Shown: in pieces, positions 45,895-59,564 of the stretch | Layout of the letters: every line of letters starts with the position of its first letter | How positions within the stretch are numbered: the first letter of the stretch is position 1 | Origin: Cylindrobasidium torrendii FP15055 ss-10 | Taxonomy: Eukaryota > Basidiomycota > Agaricomycetes > Agaricales > Physalacriaceae | Direction of reading: 5' to 3' | Length of the DNA stretch: 64,000 bases | Assembly: GCA_000934385.1 (NCBI GenBank) | Contig: KN880453.1 | Coordinates: 62,001 to 126,000, forward strand | Program-made: the position numbers and the translations under genes | The notes under the pieces: generated by a model | The model's input: the letters and a program-made list of their open reading frames with translations, nothing else | Databases searched by the model: none | What the model was told of the DNA's origin: nothing

Positions 45895-47487
45895 ATCTGG
45901 TGAGAACCGAGGTTTCACGAAATGGGGATGGGCGAAGCAAGAGGAAGGGATGCAGAAACCGGGGAAACTGAAGCCTTCGTCTTACTTATATACGGCCGAC
46001 CTGATGATGATGAAGTCCAAGTGGAAACGCCATCTGGCAATCTCGGGAGATATATGGGGGGTTCAGCAGCACTGTGTCCCTGCTATGTCCGGCCCAGGAA
46101 TTTCTCAGAATCCAAGATTCGTACGCACAGGAGGTTTGCGTAAAACGGGGTATAATAACCAGGATGACTGCTGGGATGCCCTGCACTTTGGACGGTGCCT
46201 CGCGCTCGAAGTCGCGCATGGGTGCGTTTGATTCCATTTATTCCGCATTGACTCAGCCATTTTGCAAGGCGAGGAATATTGCCTACTTTGTTTGGTCACA
46301 ATCCTTTGGACCTCTCACTCTACCCGTGAATATATTGAGATCCTAAAGCAGCAGACCACTATGGCCTAATATTCTGTGGGAATGATACCGCGGTCAAAAG
46401 AGAGAATCACCAGTCGAGACTTCCATTGCAGGATCTTGACAGTCTTCGGATGAGCTGAGCAGGCCAAAAAGCACTGCGAAAATCGGTACAGCGCAACCCG
46501 GTACAAGAGTACGCTCCCAAACCCCTTCGCCGGCGCCACCATTTTGAGCGAACGACGCATTAGATCCCACACCCAAAAGGTCATTTCGCTCCAGTTGGAC
46601 ACGATGGGAAAAGGCTGCATGAAAGTTCGCGTTGGCAGCGGGCACCCGGCTTTTTGGACCATCGTGACCTGAGTTCGAGCGTTTTGGTGACGACACTGAA
46701 AGAAGCTTTGCCAGCACTTGTACCGTCTGCAAAGGGTCGCCGAGCCTATAAATGAGGTGTACGAACGCGCGTGGGCTTGGTATCGACCAGATGTGAGCAC
46801 CAGCGGGCGGGTGACGGATGCCTGCTTGACTCTGGTGCGGCTGGAAAGCGTGCGCTCGGTGAAAAGGTGCGAGCCTGATAGCATTATGATTCTAGGCGCG
46901 GACTGCCAAATTCCATATTTCAAAGTCCATCGAGAAACCACGCGCTCGCACCCCGCTTGTAGTGCGGCATGCCTGGACCTACACAGCTTATAATCCGAGT
47001 TTCAATCGCATTTGTATTTTGTAGTGATCACTCGGAGTTGTCCGAGATCCTGTTGAGTGGAAACCTGAAAGTAATCTCTCAGATGGATGGGAGCAAGATT
47101 AATCATAGGGCTTTGGGATGCAGCTTGCCAATAGCTGTTGGATCCGATGCTAGCAGTGGCGACTTAGTTCCCTATGCTCTCGGTCATTTACGTGACAATC
47201 GCACCTTTCTCGAGCCCATTTTGGATCTGCCTAGCATCGAAATAGAGTAGCTTGGCCCAGGCGTAAGCTTAAACACGTTACCTCATCTAGTTAGTGTTCC
47301 AAGTCGAACCAAGAAACCAGGCCCTTCACGAGACCTGTATTGTACAATGCGGATTGTCGTTCTTGTAGAGGATCGGGACTTTGCGATAGACAGATGGTAA
47401 TGACATTGGCGATTCATGGCACGGCTCAACAGCGAACCACAAAGCTTGTACTAACAAAAAGACAACGGTCAACTCGCAGCCTCAAAA
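45895..47487. other. long intergenic region with no supported gene
   Basis: About 1.6 kb. The first 100 bp upstream of the peroxiredoxin-like gene contain its TATA box. Overlapping minus-strand frames between 46366 and 46941 are open for long stretches, but none has an in-frame ATG start with a plausible splice pattern or a family motif. I see no repeats. Confidence 0.4.
45985..45992 (-). promoter_or_regulatory. TATA box of the peroxiredoxin-like gene
   Basis: TATATAAG on the minus strand, about 95 bp upstream of the ATG at 45894. Confidence 0.5.
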
Positions 47488-48746
47488 CTAGTATGGTACT
47501 TCGTGGAACAGTTTGGATACACTCTCGCCGTAGTGACTTCGCCTGATGACCTCCCCAAGCACGACGCCGATGTCGATGACCTCTATCTTCGCACACCTAG
47601 CTTGATTTTCATGTTGCGGTAACGTATTTGTCACAATGAGCTTTTCCAATGAGCTGTTGTCCACCGCTTGCAATGCATTGCCGCTGAGGATACCATGGGT
47701 GACGATCGCGAACACTTTTGTCGCGCCGCCCTCAGCTAGGTGTTCCCCTGCTAGGCAGAGTGTGCCGCAAGTGTCGGCCATATCATCTACAAGAATTGCA
47801 ATCTTGCCTTTGACGTGCCCGACAAGGACCATGCGTGAGACTTCGTTTGCTTTCTTTCGCTCCTTGTGGAACAATGCAAAGTCGACGCCAAGACGATCCG
47901 CTATTGACGTTGCGCTGGATAGGAATTTAGATAGGGCGGCAGACATGAAGAGGAGCCCAACCGTTTCGCACCTCCCGCATCGGGGGATACAATCACGACG
48001 TCGTCTAGGTTAAAGTGCGTCCGGATATAAAGGATGGCAGACGGTTCAGCATACAACTAGAAAGGAATGAGATCGACATGAAGAGTGGGATGTACAACGG
48101 CATACACTGTAGTTACGGTTAACACGAGGGGAAACAACTGGTTCATTATGTCACTCACTTGTCCACCGGTACATCGAAGAAACCTTGTATTTGGGATGCA
48201 TGGAGGTCCATAGTCTGAATGGTCTTCAGATGATAATGAGTATTGCAAGCTACAAGCACTGACGATAATGTGGTCGCAGCCAGCCCGCTGGATCATATTT
48301 GCGACGAGTTTAGCAGTGATGGGTGCACGGCTCTTGTCCTTTTTGTCTTGACGAGCGTAAGGGAATAGTGGGATGACGGCAGTGATTCGTTTTGCGCTCG
48401 CAATCTTGCAGGCATGGATCATGATGCAGAGTTCCATAAGCGCCGTGTTGACCGACCCACAGCCGGTGTTAATGATGTAGACATCCGTTTCGCGGACAGA
48501 TTCTGCTATTCGCACGTTGGACTCGCCGATGCCGCTCTTCGTAACCTCCGCCTTCGACACATTTAAGCCGATTCTTGTGAGGAGTAAGTCTCCTGCGGAG
48601 CGCAAACGACCATTCGACGCACCTTCTAGCGATGATTTCGGCCAGTTCTGGATGGCTGGTGCCTACACTATATGGTTATACGCTGACTCCCCTTCTTGTG
48701 TAGCTTAAATACCAGAGAAGATTTTGATGCCACTTCCAGAGAGCAT
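47488..48746 (-). CDS. ribose-phosphate pyrophosphokinase (PRPP synthetase)
   Basis: About 320 residues. The enzyme makes PRPP from ribose-5-phosphate and ATP for nucleotide, His, Trp and NAD synthesis. The spliced N-terminus reads [20 protein letters not shown] and [47 protein letters not shown] (ATP loop), [32 protein letters not shown] and the PRPP-binding loop [14 protein letters not shown] follow. To join PVD to [15 protein letters not shown] in frame, a single T exon at 48106 is needed; a one-intron model shifts frame. The GGAKR-ATSIADR junction uses a weak GTTGGG donor. The stop follows KLFHEVPY. Confidence 0.88.
48106..48106 (-). other. putative 1-nt microexon of the PRPP synthetase gene
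   Basis: A single T lies between an intron ending CTACAG (48107-48158, 52 bp, donor GTGAGT) and one starting GTATGC (48057-48105, 49 bp, ending TTTCTAG). It completes the Asn codon of the conserved Val-Asp-Asn-Leu-Tyr-Ala-Glu-Pro. Confidence 0.6.
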
Positions 48747-49440
48747 TGTGGGGTCAAGTATTTAGTGTAGGTGGCAGGAGGAGATAAATTGCGATTGCAT
48801 CATCGTGGCAAATTATTGGATCGGCGGATCAGCTAGCGACGTCGCCGATGAGTGGCGCATCTCTACCCAGTATTGTCGATAAGTAGCTAAGTTGAAGCTA
48901 AGCTACCAGCAACTAAGTAGGCGTCCGACGTCGCAACTAACTCCAGGCAGCACATGAAGGCAAGATTGAGAAAGTTCGTCGCGGTCACGCATATTCGAGC
49001 GCGAGTTATGTAAAATTACACGGAACGCTATTGGCAGTTAGGAAGTACTCCGGAGATGGGCATGAAGTACGCTGCCTGCGCTAACTGCAGGAAATGTGAG
49101 CACCTATTGAACTTGCACAACTAAGCCAGGAACTCTCGACGTTGCAGGGTGATTGTGGGTGTCAACACTCGTTGTTCCCTGCCCGACCACTGCCTTTTGG
49201 ATCCTGTACTTCCTGTACGTGGTATGCATGGCCAAAGGAGAACGAATGGGTTGCGTGTGATATGGAAGAGTCTGTGACCGCAAAGCCTCGTTGATGGTCG
49301 AAAGCTACTGCCAACGACGTGGTTGGGTTCTCGGGCAAAGACGGCGGAATTGGGAGACACAAGAAGCAGGAATGCATGTAGGTGGGGTGGATTTGCAGAG
49401 CACAAGTAGAGTGGCTTTAATGTACGTCTATTATGGGGTA
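48747..49440. other. PRPP synthetase promoter and TIM9 3' flank
   Basis: About 690 bp. No coding frame with motifs. Short imperfect repeats of CTAAGTAG/AAGCTA type around 48880-48930 look like low-complexity drift. Confidence 0.4.
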
Positions 49441-49853
49441 TTATTTCTGTTGCGCTTCCATCATTTCTGAAGAGCGTGTCAGTATGAGACACGACTGTGC
49501 AGTAGGACCACGTACCAGCATTTAACTCTGCGAAGCGGGTACCAATGCGTTCCGAGTGTTTTAACCACTTCTCCGCGCAGTTGGTTACACAGGTATCCTG
49601 CGGGTATGGTAAAGACATATTCCAATAATTGTTAGAGCCAACATACCTCCTTCGAGGTTAAGGCTTTCGACGTGAAGTCATTACAGCATGTTGAGAAGCA
49701 CTTCTCGACGATGTTCGAATACATTTTGAGGAAGTCTTGCATCTGTGGAGTGTAAGCGTGTATACGTCTGCGAGACGGCGCGCGCACCTGCTTCTTCTCG
49801 ATGACCTTGGTCATGTGAGCCTGCTCTGCCTGGTTCATGCCTGAGAAGTCCAT
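49441..49853 (-). CDS. TIM9: mitochondrial small Tim chaperone Tim9
   Basis: Four exons give 89 residues. The N-terminus MDFSGMNQAEQAHMTKVIEK is almost family-identical, followed by MQDFLKMYSNIVEKCFSTCC. The twin CX3C motifs are CFSTC and CVTNC, separated by NDFTSKALTSKEDT. The C-terminal helix has KHSERIGTRFAELNAEMM. Tim9 forms hexamers with Tim10 in the intermembrane space and escorts hydrophobic precursors to TIM22 and the SAM complex. A small last exon encodes the end of EMMEAQQK and TAA at 49441-49443. The divergent neighbour is DAHP synthase, 263 bp away. Confidence 0.96.
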
Positions 49854-50116
49854 GTTGTATGTTTTGGTAGTGGGCTACGCGTCGTGAGTGTCGATGAGTG
49901 TGTAGACGAGGAACGCCGGCGGGGTCGATCAATCCGTTCCGAAAAACGTTGGCCGAATGATGGCCGACGCGAGTCAGTATAGCAGCTTCCTTCTAAAATA
50001 GCAGTGCACATCTAGGCTGCTCCTTTCCACCATCACTCTTCGTTGCCTTTCGATTCATTCGCGAAGGGATACAACAAATCCTCCAAAAGCAACGATTTCC
50101 CTTGCAAATCAGAAAC

Positions 50117-51703
<1,587 letters not shown>

Positions 51704-52222
51704 AAAGGGCACATGTACTTAGTGCGCACTGTCAACAAAATGTACATTATTGTACCCATTGGGCTAACAACGCTACTCCCACAATCCGATTCCTTTCGGA
51801 AGCCGTATCGGGGCGCCTCTGTGTGATATTTCCGATGCGTCAATTACTGTGTTTACCATCACCGCTGTCGTTAACCGACTCGCCCGCCCGCCTCGTTTGT
51901 ATTCAGTAGACTTCACGTACTACACGCCGCTGCCTGTACTTAAGAAAACTGGAGCGGACCGTTGTGAGATGCTTTTCCCCCCTTCCTCGTTGTTGTGTGT
52001 CCCTCTACTTTAGTCATTTGCAAATACGCCGGTGCCGGGTCCCATATCTGCATATCTGCTTACAAGAATCTAGGTCTGTCACCCGTGGAACCCTCGGCAA
52101 GTATTGCTAAAACACGTTTTTGACCGGAGGAACAGTGAAACCTCTGTCAACCCAGTTTATATATAAATTGGATCTGAAAGATGGGATGGGCCGCGCATGT
52201 TTCCGACTTTGCCAGACGCCCC
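51704..52222. other. intergenic region, ATG26 promoter
   Basis: About 520 bp holding a strong TATA box at 52158-52167. No gene is seen. Confidence 0.5.
52158..52167 (+). promoter_or_regulatory. TATA box of ATG26
   Basis: TATATATAAA lies 56 bp before the ATG at 52223 and only 14 bp before an in-frame ATG at 52181; this spacing favours 52223 as the start. Confidence 0.55.
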
Positions 52223-55200
52223 ATGTCGATACGAAGCTTCCGCTCTTCCCGCTCGTCGTCCCGCTCGACAGATAGCATCGACAAGGAGTCCGTCGAATCT
52301 GAAGGCGCCCAGCTACCCACTATCGCGTCTATTTACCACCAGGCCGACAAATACAATGACGTCCTAGGATACAGTGGGGTCGTACAGGTTGAACAGGACC
52401 TTACGCCATCCGAGAAAGCTGAAATACAACAAGTCAGCAAACTCCAGGCGGCGTGGGGGTCAGACCTCGAGGAAGACAGCGGTGCTGAGCAGGCCAACAA
52501 TAGCGATGCGTCCTCCGAACATACTTCTGCCTCTGAACCCCAATCCTCGCACGCCTCCACCGAGAACACATCCATTGCAGATGATGTTCCCACAATTGCA
52601 ACCCCAATACCGCCCACACCGAACATGGCAACGCCGATGCCTAAATTCTATCGCCCAGCGTCGATGGACCAGGACATGTTTCCACTCGAACCCAAAGAGA
52701 TCGTTCAACTCCTTATCAACGAGTTTGGCACCTTGGCCAACGAAGACGAAAGGCCAGAGCGCTTGGTGTTGGAGAGCGATGCTGTTTTCTTCAATGGGGT
52801 TGTGATACTGGTGCGTACGTTTGAATGTCTCATATTCACTGTCTAACCTGTTTTCAAGGGTGTTATGCATATCACCACCCACCGCATCGCCTTTCATGCG
52901 TCCCTTCTGGCGTCAGACCAGCGTCCCACTGCCGCCAGCCAGACTCCTATCAAAGCGAGTGGTGTCACAGTCCATCGGCGAGGGTGGCACACGAAGAGGC
53001 GTGTGTGGCTGGAGTTGTACCCAGACATGCTTGTCAGCTGCAACTCGTCCAGCGAGCACGACCGCCTCAGACCAATACGCACCATTTTCCTATCCCATGT
53101 CAAGAACATCCTCCTCGACCCTGATTTCCCTTGTGCCATCACATTCGTTCTGAACACCCATGATGTTGTGACGCGCTCGTTTGACTATGCAGAATTTGAC
53201 ACACCGGAGTCGGCTTTGGAATGGCGACGCGAAATTATGGGTACGTGATATACACACGTCAGGGATGTGTCTGTTTGCTGACGTTCTGTACAGGCGCGCT
53301 CTACTTGCATAGCCATCGCAAACGGGACTTGCTGGATCAGAGCTCCGACGGTGGGGACTCTGGTATCCGGATTAGCTGCCCGCTCCAACGAATCGAACGC
53401 ACTGCGATGCGAACACAAGAACGCAGCCTCTCCTTCTCCTCGTTCTATCTGAACTCGACTGCAGAAGACCCAATGAATGTCCTACATCTCGCCCCTGTCA
53501 CCCACATATCGAGTTGGTCCAAGATAGATGATTTAATCGCTGCGGCAAAAGAACGCCAGCCCCTCTCTCAGACGTCTATACCACCGCTTATTATCGACTT
53601 CGGCCCATTGAATGTCACCGAAGGCAACCACAAGCCTGTGTCCTATGCCGACGAGAAAGAGGCGCTAGTTCGCAAGGGCCTTGCATTGGAAGACGAAGGC
53701 GAAGTGTGGAGTACGTCGTTCCTATCTTTTGGTTTCCTGGTCTAACTCCACATTCCAGTCCAGCGCGCACGCCTCTTCCGGACCATATCTTGCTCAGGCT
53801 ATTTCACCATCTCCACCAATCTCGTTGGCTACCTCAGCAGAGCCTGCCCCCGCAAGGAAATCCAATACCGCATCCCTATTACCAAGATTCGTTCCGCCAA
53901 ACCCTTCCGCTCGTTCCCCATCCGCCACTGGGGTCTTACAATCGAAGTCATCGGTCAAGGGGACATCAAATTCCAGTTCAAGACACAAGACTTGCGCGAC
54001 GAGGCAGCTCAACGCATCAACAACGCGATTGTGGCCGTAACCGACTCCCCAAGGTCGAGGACACCCGAACGTAGCAACTCCAACCGCAGCAGTGTCATTG
54101 GAATTCTCTCGCCCCATTCACGAGCCCTTGCCGTAGCGCGCGCTTCAGAGCTACCGTTCGACGTCAAGGTTCGCTTGCCCAAGGTCATCAACATCGAGCC
54201 ACAGTTTGTTGGCGGAATGTCTCCGATGCACTTTGTTTGCTTGACGATTGGGAGCCGCGGAGACGTCCAGCCCTACATTGCGTTGGGCTTGGGCTTGATG
54301 AAGGAGCAACATAAGGTCACCATTGTCACTCATGAGGAGTACAAGGACTGGATCGAAAGCTTTGGGATTGCGCATCGGTCCGCGGGCGGAGACCCGGGCG
54401 CGCTGATGAAGCTTAGTGTCGAAAACAAGATGTTCTCGCCCGAGTTCTTCAAAGAGAGTTTACAGAACGTCAGTGTTGCCCGTGCTTCCGACTTCGACAT
54501 TAACTGACATTCATTACAGTTCCGCCCATGGCTTGACCAACGTATGTTTGCATGGACAGTGCGGATGACTGGGTCTAATTTCTTTGTAGTGCTCATAGAC
54601 TCCTGGGAGGCATGTCAGGATGCCGACGTTCTCATTGAGAGCCCTTCCGCCATGGCCGGTGTTCATATCGCTGAGGCTCTCAGTATGTCTTTCCCTGCGT
54701 TCTTTCTAACGCCCAATTTATCTAACCCGCCTCAGATATCCCATACTTCCGCGCCTTCACGATGCCTTGGACGCTTACCAGTGAATTCCCTCATGCTTTC
54801 CTATCGCCCCCGGTCGAATACTCTACCTTCAACCGTGCCTCGTGCGTAATACTCAATGTCCAAAGGTCTCGTACTGATGTTCAACGTAGTTATGTCTTGT
54901 TCACCAACGTTATGTGGGCCGCTACGTCTGGACAAATCAACTCTTGGCGCAAGAAGTATCTCAGCATTGCGTCCACCGATATGGGCCATCTTGCACAATC
55001 CCAAATACCCTTCATCTACAATTTCTCTCAAGCTGTGGTTCCCAAGCCCATGGACTGGAGCGACTCAATTTGTGTTTCTGGATAGTACGTCCATGTCATG
55101 ATTTACTGACGGACAATGGCTAACGCAAACCCAGCTGGTTTTTGGACGACCCAGATCCTGATTGGACACCTCCGGCGTCGCTGAAAGAGTGGATGGCCAA

Positions 55201-55989
55201 GGCGCGTGCCGATAATAAGCCCATTGTTTACATTGGGTTTGGCAGCATTACTGTCCCACATCCCAACCGCGTCTCCAACCGCATTATTCAGGCTGTACTC
55301 AAGAGTGAGTTCCTCACAAAGGTTTCCTTGTTATGTGCTGACGTTCCTCTCTAGGCGGTGTACGTGCCATTGTGTCAAAGGGATGGTCGGCACGGATGAG
55401 TAGCTCCAGTACCGACGACGATGAGGCTCCCGAATTCCCTCCAGAGTGCTATGCGCTGGACAAGGTGCCTCACGACTGGCTTTTCCCGCGCGTAGACGCT
55501 GCGTTGCATCATGGTGGCGCTGGTACCACCGGCGCGAGCTTGCGTGCAGGCATTCCGACCCTCATCAAGCCGTGGTTTGGAGACCAGTACTTCTGGGCAT
55601 CGAGGGTGCAGAAGCTGGGTGCTGGTCTCAGGGTACCCAGTCTCTCCGTGAACGATCTCTCGGAGGCGTTGACCAAGGCCACGACGAGCCGTGCCATGAA
55701 GGAGAAAGCTGCTGCTGCCGGAGAGAAGATTCGTTCTGTACGTGATCCTTGTTTGCAGTGCAAAACCATGATGCTGACTAGCTTGCAGGAGGATGGTGTT
55801 CGCACCGCGATCCACAATATTTACACATACCTCCCTCGGGCTGGTCAGGATAGGCGGAAGATGATGCCCTCGCGCAGTGCCAGTATCTTCACGCGTTCGC
55901 CGTGTCCCGTCTCTCCGACGTTCGATATACACTCCTCGCCTAGTCTTGGTATGAATGCAGAACCTCCGTCGTATACTTTGAATGTTTAG
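52223..55989 (+). CDS. ATG26: sterol 3-beta-glucosyltransferase (Atg26/Ugt51)
   Basis: Roughly 1,080 residues over about ten exons. The order is: Ser-rich N-terminus; a GRAM domain ([17 protein letters not shown]); a PH-like region ([40 protein letters not shown]); a second GRAM-like segment ([20 protein letters not shown]); and a GT28/UGT-type glycosyltransferase ([50 protein letters not shown]). The donor-binding block is [20 protein letters not shown] and [10 protein letters not shown]. The enzyme transfers glucose from UDP-glucose to ergosterol at membranes; in some yeasts it acts in pexophagy. A shorter Ser-rich C-terminal tail follows. Confidence 0.93.
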
Positions 55990-56358
55990 ATAGCGTAGAC
56001 TCATACCATAGGTCGCTCCTTTACCATACCGTACTTTATACCACCATCAAATTTCAGGTAGACACAGTTTGTATTACATAGTATGGTTTCTGTTGTCCGT
56101 TATGTACTTTAAGGATTGAATGTTACCGTGCAACATAATTGAGAACTTCACTCAGTTTGCTGGTGATCTTGGGCCTCTCAGTTATTGTGTAGTTGTTGAG
56201 CTATTGTGGTCTTTAGTGCACCAGTTTCAATTGGGCCCTTCAACTTCTTGTACTTGATCACGGCAAACGCCGATCAAGGTCTCCCTCTTTCCAACCACAT
56301 CTGGGTTTATTGGCTGTCCCCTTCCACTCTTTCTCTCCCCACTACTTCCAAGGGTTCA
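55990..56358. other. intergenic region
   Basis: About 370 bp between ATG26 and NUP96. The frame upstream of the NUP96 ATG is open for 50 codons but shows no sign of the NUP98 autoproteolytic domain. Confidence 0.5.
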
Positions 56359-58927
56359 ATGGCGCGTTTCGGTCTCGTAGACTCAGAGGATGAGTCTGAG
56401 TCGGACGTCTTCCCGGATGTGCGGCCCGTGGCTGTTGGACGTCAAAACCCTGCGCGCGACGAAGTGGATGAAGACATGGAAGATGAAGAGGAACAGGAGG
56501 AGGAGGAATATGATGAAGAGGAAGATGATGCAGAAAGAGACCAGGGCTCCGAAGATGAGCACTCTGAGAATGACTTTATGGACGAGGACGAGTTGCAGCC
56601 ACGTCCTAGTCGCAACAGGCTCGTTCTCGACGACGATGGCGAATTCGAGGTCGCTGGCCCCTCGAATGGCGTTCCCTTTTCCAATGGATTTGCTGCGAGT
56701 GGACGAATGCGCGTTATGCAAACATCGCTGTTCAGGATGCCAGAAGAGGCAAACAACATGCGAGCAATGTTGGTGGACGAGGACGCGCCCAATCCACTAG
56801 TAACGCGTTTGAAGGTTACGCGAAAGCATAGCAGAGATTCTGATGGAGAGGGGATGGGAATGAGGTTGGATAGCGTAGAGGTGCGCATTTAGTTGCCCCC
56901 GAACTCATTTACTAATGCCGTGTACTATAGCGTACATCGTTTGCGCACGATAATATTTCTTACCGCCCTTCCAAAAAGTACGCGCGTGTTGCCACCGCGT
57001 CATCAGCATTCACGGGACATGATGGGGCTGCTGTGGACGCCGGACTCTTCTATGGACAGGCTTTCCGCGTAGGTTGGGGTCCTGCGTCAACATATTGCCA
57101 TTTAAGCCCTGGGTGCGCGCCTTAGCAAAACGAACCTTTGAATATAACTGACGCTAAGGAATAGAGAAACCGCTGCATCAACCACTGTCCATTTGACCAA
57201 GAAATACGCCTACACGGAAACAGAAAAGGCCAAGGAACTCGCCTCAACGCTCCTCCAACACCATCTAACACATACACCTATTGAGAAGGGCAACGTTCCG
57301 TCAGCGACACCCTCACAAGAGTTGACGTTCTCTTCTTTCTCTGCGCTCTTCCCGACGACCGACCACTCTCCTGAGGCATCATTATTCCGATTGGGGCACG
57401 CCTTGTTCGACCCAGTCAGCAGCAAAATTCGAAGCACGAATGTCGACGACTATAGTCGGACACGTTTGGAGCATATTGCGCGAAAGGCAACCTTGTCAAA
57501 GTGGCTGCAGTATGCCGTTCAACCTACCATCGAAAATCTGCTTCGTGCGCCTGGGATTACAGCTACTGAGAAGGTGTGGCTCTTGTTGACGGGAAATCAA
57601 GTCGAACGCGCCTGCGAAACAGCGATGGATGCGGGCTACATCAAACTTGCTACACTTGTTGCCCAAGCCGGCGGCGACTACGAGACGCAGGCAGATCTCG
57701 AAGAACAACTGGACATATGGGAACGCGATGGCATAACAGCACACATCGACAAGTTCACTGTTCGAATATACGCCCTTCTTGGAGGAAGACAAGTCGATAC
57801 TGGTCTTGAAGGTGACTGGAAGCGAGCATTTGGATGTCATATGTGGTTCTCGGAGCCACTCGATCTTCCTCTCGCAGATGTGTTCAAGTCCTTCACCAAA
57901 CCCCCCGCGGATGCAGACCCATCGTTCGCCCTTCTCAAACTATTTGCCGACCCAGGATGCTCGTTGACCAAAGTCCTTGAACCGCGCGGGCAGGATTATA
58001 CACTCACTTGGCATCTATACGTCGTTCTATCACGGGTGCTCGAAATTCGCCATTTCGTGGACCGCGAGGCGGTGAATTTCCTTAGTGAGGATGGAGATGA
58101 AGTTTCCGACACGCATACGGCCGACCAATTAACTGTCACCTATGCAGTTCAACTTGAGCAGCTCGGCCTGATCCAGGAGGCTGTATTTGTCCTTCTTCAC
58201 TTGCCCGCGCCAGAGAGGTCCATCAAAGAGCTCCTGGCTCGTACCGCACCATTCATTGACGACTGGGTCAAGTCCGGTCTACTTGGTAGTCTCAAAATAC
58301 CCCAAGCATGGGTGTTGGAGTCTCAAGCTATACTGGCACTGGGCGAAGGGCGCGTATACGACTCGTACAAGCTCTACCTTGATGCGAGGATGTGGAAAGA
58401 GGCGCACGACATTGCTTGCCGAGAGCTTGCAGGCGAAGCCATCATACGTCGGGATGTGGAATGCTTGAGAGAGTTGTTCAATCGGTTCCCTAGTAATCAT
58501 GAAAAGGTGGAAGGATGGACGTTCCGAGGACAGGTAAGTGGAAAATTGCAGCTTCTCGTAAGACTTTTTGCTAAGTGCCGTGTCCAGATTTTTGCAAACT
58601 ACGCGGATATTGTAGGGGACGTCGAAGGGACGAGCCAGGAGATACTTGCGAAGAGGGCTGCCGACCTTATGCTTCTTCTTCCGGATGCTGTGTTCGACAA
58701 AGTTGTGCTGGATGAGATGACGAGGCAGCTTGTGCGTGTGGTGGATAAAGCAAAGACGGGACGTGGCGTGAACTTGGTATGCTTTTCATTCCGAATTGCC
58801 CTAGGTTACTGACAGTCTTTTCTAGTCGTCGGTACACTTCTCGCTCATCGACAGTCCAAGTCGGATCCACCATATCAAAACGGTTGGCGTCAAGCGCTTC
58901 CTCAAGAGTGTTGCCTCGGCAGCGTGA
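56359..58927 (+). CDS. NUP96: nucleoporin Nup96 (Nup145C), free-standing
   Basis: About 780 residues. The protein starts MARFGLVDSEDESESD, which aligns with the first residues of processed vertebrate Nup96 (SKYGLQDSDEEEE). An acidic stretch follows (residues about 40-85), then SLFRMPEEANNMRAMLVDED, and a Nup96 helical domain with FRVGWGPAS, LADPGCS-like LFADPGCSLTKVLEPRGQDY, HLPAPERSIKELLARTAPFI and LYLDARMWKEAHDIACRELA. It is a scaffold subunit of the Nup84/Nup107 Y-complex. The second intron after QVSGKLQ-encoding sequence (58534-58590) is in frame. The last exon encodes HFSLIDSPSRIHHIKTVGVK and ends with TGA at 58925-58927. Confidence 0.88.
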
Positions 58928-59176
58928 AGGCCCCTCTAGGGTTCAAGGACGAAATCGCTGATAACTTTCTTTGTACCTACGTGCTTTTATGTCTTAATGT
59001 ATCATGCGAACTTCGCATTGTCTGTCATGGCAGCTGCCTCTTGTACTCCTTTTTGGGAGCAAAGCTCACACGGTCGGTGAGATTAATCCGAATAGCTCAG
59101 TTGGGGCATGTCCAGGGCAGCTACAAGTACTTATGTATTTGCTGCGGATAAAGCGTGCACCGAACTATTATCTAGA

Positions 59177-59564
59177 CTAAGGAACTATCTTCTCGACAAC
59201 GAGTTGCGGACAGGTAGATCCACGCTGGAATACCTCATTGTCCTCTTCCTTTACCTTTTCTTTGTTAAAAGGAACCTCATTTCCATCATCATCGACAAAC
59301 TTGTAGCGTCTACCCAACAGCGCGGGATCCACCAGCAACGGTAACTTCCAGAAACAGAGCCGCTGAGCATGTTGCATTGCCCTCCAAGGGATTGAATCAA
59401 CAAGCGGGCACTTGGCGTCATATTCGTGTATCCAGTCCAGAGCCTTGCGGGCTTGCGAGTCGACCTTGTCGTCCGTGTTGGCTATGGATATGCATTGAAT
59501 TTCTCTGTTGCGAGACAAACAAGGCGATGGACTTACGCCGATATTTGGGCATCGAGCAGTGCTT
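59177..59564 (-). CDS. partial conserved-looking ORF without recognisable start
   Basis: Two exons can be read: 59537-59564 (EALLDAQIS) and, after a 55-bp GTAAGT..CATAG intron, 59177-59481 (NTDDKVDSQARKALDWIHEY, then CPLVDSIPWRAMQHAQRLCF, WKLPLLVDPALLGRRYKFVD, with a charged C-terminus). The composition and the clean splice suggest real coding sequence. Upstream of the GTAG acceptor at 59565-59568 I find no ATG-started exon in the right frame before the neighbour's start at 59758. It may have a very short first exon or be a 5'-truncated copy. No family is recognised. Confidence 0.45.

Noticed and set aside
46366..46941. 192-codon minus-strand ORF and an overlapping frame at 46394-46732
   Set aside because: The starts are not ATG or lack promoter context, there is no family pattern, and two frames are open at once, which suggests base composition rather than coding.
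52181..52222. Upstream in-frame ATG for ATG26
   Set aside because: It lies only 14 bp after the TATA box, so it would be upstream of or at the transcription start; the ATG at 52223 fits better.
59085..59160. tRNA-like A-box (TAGCTCAGTTGG at 59093-59104)
   Set aside because: No matching D-arm closing stem, no anticodon arm, and no GGTTCGAATCC-type B-box within the needed distance.
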